The notes beneath the pieces are model-generated. The model was not told the DNA's origin and ran no database searches. It saw nothing but the letters and a program-made list of their open reading frames with translations. A stretch of DNA of 64,000 nt from Mesorhizobium comanense (lineage in GTDB: Bacteria > Pseudomonadota > Alphaproteobacteria > Rhizobiales > Rhizobiaceae): positions 62,001-126,000 of the forward strand of contig NZ_SCNN01000015.1 of assembly GCF_005503535.1 (NCBI RefSeq), written 5' to 3'. Below, piece by piece: positions 61,602-64,000 of this stretch. The position numbers and the translations under genes are program-made. Positions within the stretch are counted from its first letter, which is position 1; each line of letters opens with the position of its first letter.

Positions 61602-63266
61602 ATGAGCGGTTCCGTCGTCCTCCTGCACCTGGCGGGCGCGGTCGCGCTGATGCTGTTTGCCACCCGCATGGTCAAGACCGGCGTCGAGCGCGCCTATGGC
61701 GACGTGCTGCGCCATCGCCTGCGCGCCACCATGCGCAACCCGATCATGGCGGTGCTGGCGGGCACCGGCCTGGCCATCGCCCTGCAGAGCTCCACCGCCG
61801 TCACCCTGCTTGTAGGTTCCTTCGCCGGTTCCGGCATCGTCTCGGGCGCCGCCGGCCAGCTCGCCGTGCGCGGCGCCGAAATCGGCTCCGCGCTCGTGGT
61901 CAAGCTGCTGACCTTCGATCTCACGCTCCTTGTGCCGCTCTGCCTGATCACCGGCACGGTGATGTTCATGGCCACCGAGCGGCGCGACTGGCGCCAGACA
62001 GGCCGTATCCTCGTCGGCATCGGCCTTTTGATCCTGTCGCTGGAAATGATCGGGCAGGCGTCCGAGCCGCTGCGCAACAGCCAGCTCATGCCGGTCATCA
62101 TCAACTACTTCTCCACCGATTCCATCACCGCCTACCTGCTGGCGGCACTGATCACCTGGCTGTTCCAGTCGAGCATCGCGGCGGTGCTTTTGATGGCGAC
62201 GCTGGCGGGACGCGGCCTGATCAGCCCGGAACTCGGCGTCGTGCTCATCCTCGGCGTCAATCTCGGCTCCTCGATCATCGCGCCAATGCTGACGCGCTCG
62301 GCCAGTCCTGAAGTCCGGGTCGTACCGATCGGCAACCTCTTGATGCGCGGCCTTGGCTCGCTGGTGATGCTGATCCTGTTCATGATCTTCAAGCCGCATG
62401 TCGGCTTCCTCGGCGCCACGGCGGCAAGCCAGATCGTCAATGCCCACATCCTGTTCAACGTCATCATCCTGCTCGCCGGCCTGCCGCTGGCCGGGCTGGT
62501 CTACCGCGCCTCGGAAAAGATCGTCACGCTGGGCGCCAAGCCGGTGCCGGCGGCCTCGCTTGACGTCGTCGAGCTGTCGGCGCTCAACGAGAGCGCGCTC
62601 GATGTGCCGAGCCAGGCGCTGGCCAACGCCACGCGCGAAGTGGTGCGGGTCTGCGAGACGGTCGAGATCATGCTCAAGCGCATCATCGAACTCTACGAGA
62701 GCGCCGACACGGACAGGATCAAGGCGCTGGCCGCCCTGGACGACCGTGTCGACCGCAGGCACGCGGCGATAAAACTCTACCTCGCCAAGGTCACCAAGAA
62801 CCCGCTGACCGAGGACGAGGCGCTGCGCTGCCAGGAACTGATCGGCGCCTGCGTCAAGCTGGAACAGGTCGGCGACATCATCGTGCGAAACATGCTGGTG
62901 CATGTGAAGAAGAAGCTCGAACACGGCCTGGAATTCACCCCCGAGGGCTGGCGCGAACTGTGCGCCTTCCACGCCTCGGTGCTGGCCAATGCACGTCTCG
63001 CCTTCAACGTGCTGGTGTCGCGCGATCCCGAAACGGCGCGCCAACTGGTGCTGGAGAAGGACCAGTTGCGCGACCGCGAGAAGGAAACCAGCGCCAGCCA
63101 TTTCCTGCGGCTGCGCGAAGGCACCGCCAAGAGCATCGAGACCAGTTCAATCCACCTCGACACCATCCGCGACCTCAAGCAGATCAACTCGCTGCTGGCC
63201 TCAATGGCTTATCCCGTCCTGGAAGAGCGCGGCCTGCTCGGCGGATCGCGCTTGAAGGCGAGCTGA
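61602..63266 (+). CDS. Na/Pi cotransporter-family protein with PhoU-like C-terminus
   Basis: This is a 554-residue protein of the NptA/YjbB type, mediating phosphate movement coupled to sodium. Two repeated membrane halves carry the QSS motifs (LQSSTAVTLLVGSFAGSG and FQSSIAAVLLMATLAG). From about residue 330 the protein is helical and PhoU-like (DVPSQALANATREVVRVCETVEIMLKRIIELYE). Direction and role (uptake or export) are not decidable. ATG 61602 overlaps the short leader frame. Confidence 0.93.
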   Translation: MSGSVVLLHLAGAVALMLFATRMVKTGVERAYGDVLRHRLRATMRNPIMAVLAGTGLAIALQSSTAVTLLVGSFAGSGIVSGAAGQLAVRGAEIGSALVVKLLTFDLTLLVPLCLITGTVMFMATERRDWRQTGRILVGIGLLILSLEMIGQASEPLRNSQLMPVIINYFSTDSITAYLLAALITWLFQSSIAAVLLMATLAGRGLISPELGVVLILGVNLGSSIIAPMLTRSASPEVRVVPIGNLLMRGLGSLVMLILFMIFKPHVGFLGATAASQIVNAHILFNVIILLAGLPLAGLVYRASEKIVTLGAKPVPAASLDVVELSALNESALDVPSQALANATREVVRVCETVEIMLKRIIELYESADTDRIKALAALDDRVDRRHAAIKLYLAKVTKNPLTEDEALRCQELIGACVKLEQVGDIIVRNMLVHVKKKLEHGLEFTPEGWRELCAFHASVLANARLAFNVLVSRDPETARQLVLEKDQLRDREKETSASHFLRLREGTAKSIETSSIHLDTIRDLKQINSLLASMAYPVLEERGLLGGSRLKAS

Positions 63267-63280
63267 GCACCCGCAGTTCT

Positions 63281-63431
63281 TCCTTCTCCCCCTGTGGGAG
63301 AAGGTGGATTGCCGCGAAGCGGTAAGACGGATGAGGGGTGTTCCAGCGGAGTGAGACGATCGCGTTCTCTGGAACACCCCTCATCCGACCTCGCTTCGCG
63401 AGGCCACCTTCTCCCACAAGGGGAGAAGGAA
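63281..63431. repeat. RIME-like 150-bp nested palindrome
   Basis: The outer arms CCTTCTCCCC/GGGGAGAAGG and inner arms CGGATGAGGGGTGTTCCA / TGGAACACCCCTCATCCG form a nested inverted repeat after the Na/Pi gene. The sequence matches the style of Rhizobium intergenic mosaic elements. Confidence 0.8.
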
Positions 63432-63543
63432 GGGCGCTGCGCCCCTCGGAAACGATATCGCTTCACTGTTTCGGCCGCAAAATTGTCGTTGCCCGGCTTC
63501 CATCGCCCGGGCTAAGCATCAGCCTCCACCGGGAGGAAAATCG

Positions 63544-63753
63544 ATGGACACTCATTCGCGCAGTTTCGCCAAGGCGCTTTCCTGGCGCGTGACAGGCACC
63601 ATCGATACGATGATCATCTCACTGGTGGTGACCGGCAGCATCAAGCTGGCGGCCGCAATCGGCGTCACGGAGGTCTTCACCAAGTCTCTGCTCTACTATT
63701 TCCATGAGCGGGCTTGGCTGAAGGTTCCTTACGGGCGCAAGACACCAGCTTAG
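63544..63753 (+). CDS. DUF2061-family small membrane protein
   Basis: This is a 69-residue protein with two membrane segments. The whole sequence (SFAKALSWRVTGTIDTMIISLVVTG, then FTKSLLYYFHERAWLKVPYG) fits DUF2061. GGGAGG precedes ATG 63544. Function unknown; some members sit near sulfur-assimilation genes, but no such context is visible here. Confidence 0.9.
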   Translation: MDTHSRSFAKALSWRVTGTIDTMIISLVVTGSIKLAAAIGVTEVFTKSLLYYFHERAWLKVPYGRKTPA

Positions 63754-63851
63754 ACCATCACTCAAGAAAACCTAAAGTCACGACAAAAAATTCTGGATTG
63801 CCAGCCATGGCTATCCATGATCTGAGCCCTCCATTTCGAGGGTTTCCGTTT

Positions 63852-64000
63852 ATGTCGCTGCCGCTCATTGCCCTGTTCTTCGCCGCGTTCGCCTTCGGCA
63901 CCACCGAGTTCGTCATCGCCGGGGTCCTGCCGCAAGTGGCGGAGGGGCTCGGCGTCTCGGTGCCCACCTCGGGCTATCTCGTCACCGGCTATGCCTGCGG
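63852..64000 (+). CDS. MFS transporter, arabinose-efflux-like (partial, C-terminus off the window)
   Basis: The first 49 codons show an MFS helix with FAFGTTEFVIAGVLPQVAEGLGVSVPTSGYLVTGYA, the hallmark of the DHA1/AraJ-type sugar or drug efflux group. An in-frame ATG at 63807 adds 15 residues; neither has a strong ribosome site. The rest lies beyond the window. Confidence 0.85.
   Translation, partial: MSLPLIALFFAAFAFGTTEFVIAGVLPQVAEGLGVSVPTSGYLVTGYAC

Overview
The window is a GC-rich chromosomal segment from an alphaproteobacterium, most likely of the order Hyphomicrobiales (Rhizobiales) and close to Mesorhizobium. This rests on the style of the proteins, the rpoD-dnaG neighbourhood, palindromic RIME-like intergenic repeats ending in CCTTCTCC/GGAGAAGG, and TTAA-N7-TTAA sites of the CtrA type. 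The identification is inference from reading, not from a search. No phage, insertion sequence, CRISPR array or rRNA was seen. One tRNA (CAU anticodon, probably Ile2) is present.

Layout. 1-4.4 kb: minus-strand operon of a CocE/NonD-type hydrolase and a dipeptide-type ABC importer that runs off the left edge. 4.8-5.9 kb: an agmatine-deiminase-family enzyme with a twin-arginine signal. 6.0-18.9 kb: a catabolic block for a quaternary amine, made of a class III aminotransferase, a LysR regulator, two dimethylglycine/sarcosine-dehydrogenase-like flavoproteins, a non-pyrrolysine MttB-family methyltransferase and a betaine ABC importer (binding protein, ATPase, permease). 19.1-26.3 kb: a TetR regulator diverging from a peptide-type ABC importer operon that ends in an M24 (creatinase/aminopeptidase P fold) protein. 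26.4-32 kb: tRNA, SIMPL-domain protein, small secreted proteins, a large repeat-rich OmpA-family protein and a UPF0114 membrane protein. 32-38.5 kb: an SDR enzyme, a LuxR-type regulator, a pseudoprotease paired with an intact trypsin-like PDZ protease, and a large patatin-like membrane protein. 38.7-47.4 kb: small regulator/enzyme modules (TetR/glyoxalase, LysR/azoreductase, AzlCD/Lrp, LysR/cupin/esterase, MFS). 47.5-56 kb: GGDEF-EAL protein, SAM methyltransferase, HlyU-like protein, TetR/PspA/YiaA module, PadR, DCC protein, His-tailed EamA transporter, DUF333 and GYD proteins. 56.3-60.7 kb: rpoD and dnaG. 60.9-64 kb: RcnB-like protein, Na/Pi cotransporter, DUF2061 protein and the start of an MFS transporter.

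The most interesting region is 6.0-18.9 kb. A 17-bp dyad of the form CAT-N2-G-N5-CT-N-ATG, of the LysR T-N11-A type, occurs 75-89 nt before three transcription units: the aminotransferase, the flavoprotein/MttB operon and the transporter operon. The middle copy also sits next to the lysR gene. In two copies the match continues through a shared GAAATTTGGG box. This ties import, N-demethylation and transamination into one predicted regulon. I infer stepwise demethylation of a trimethylammonium acid to a primary amine that the aminotransferase then deaminates. The substrate cannot be read from the sequence.

Other notable points: a 17-bp-arm perfect inverted repeat ahead of the hydrolase operon; a protease-like protein lacking all three triad residues beside an intact homologue; an HSDL2-type SDR with Ala at the usual catalytic Ser; an M24 protein lacking usual metal ligands; three evenly built TetR operators before pspA; and a small-RNA-like segment after the OmpA-family gene.
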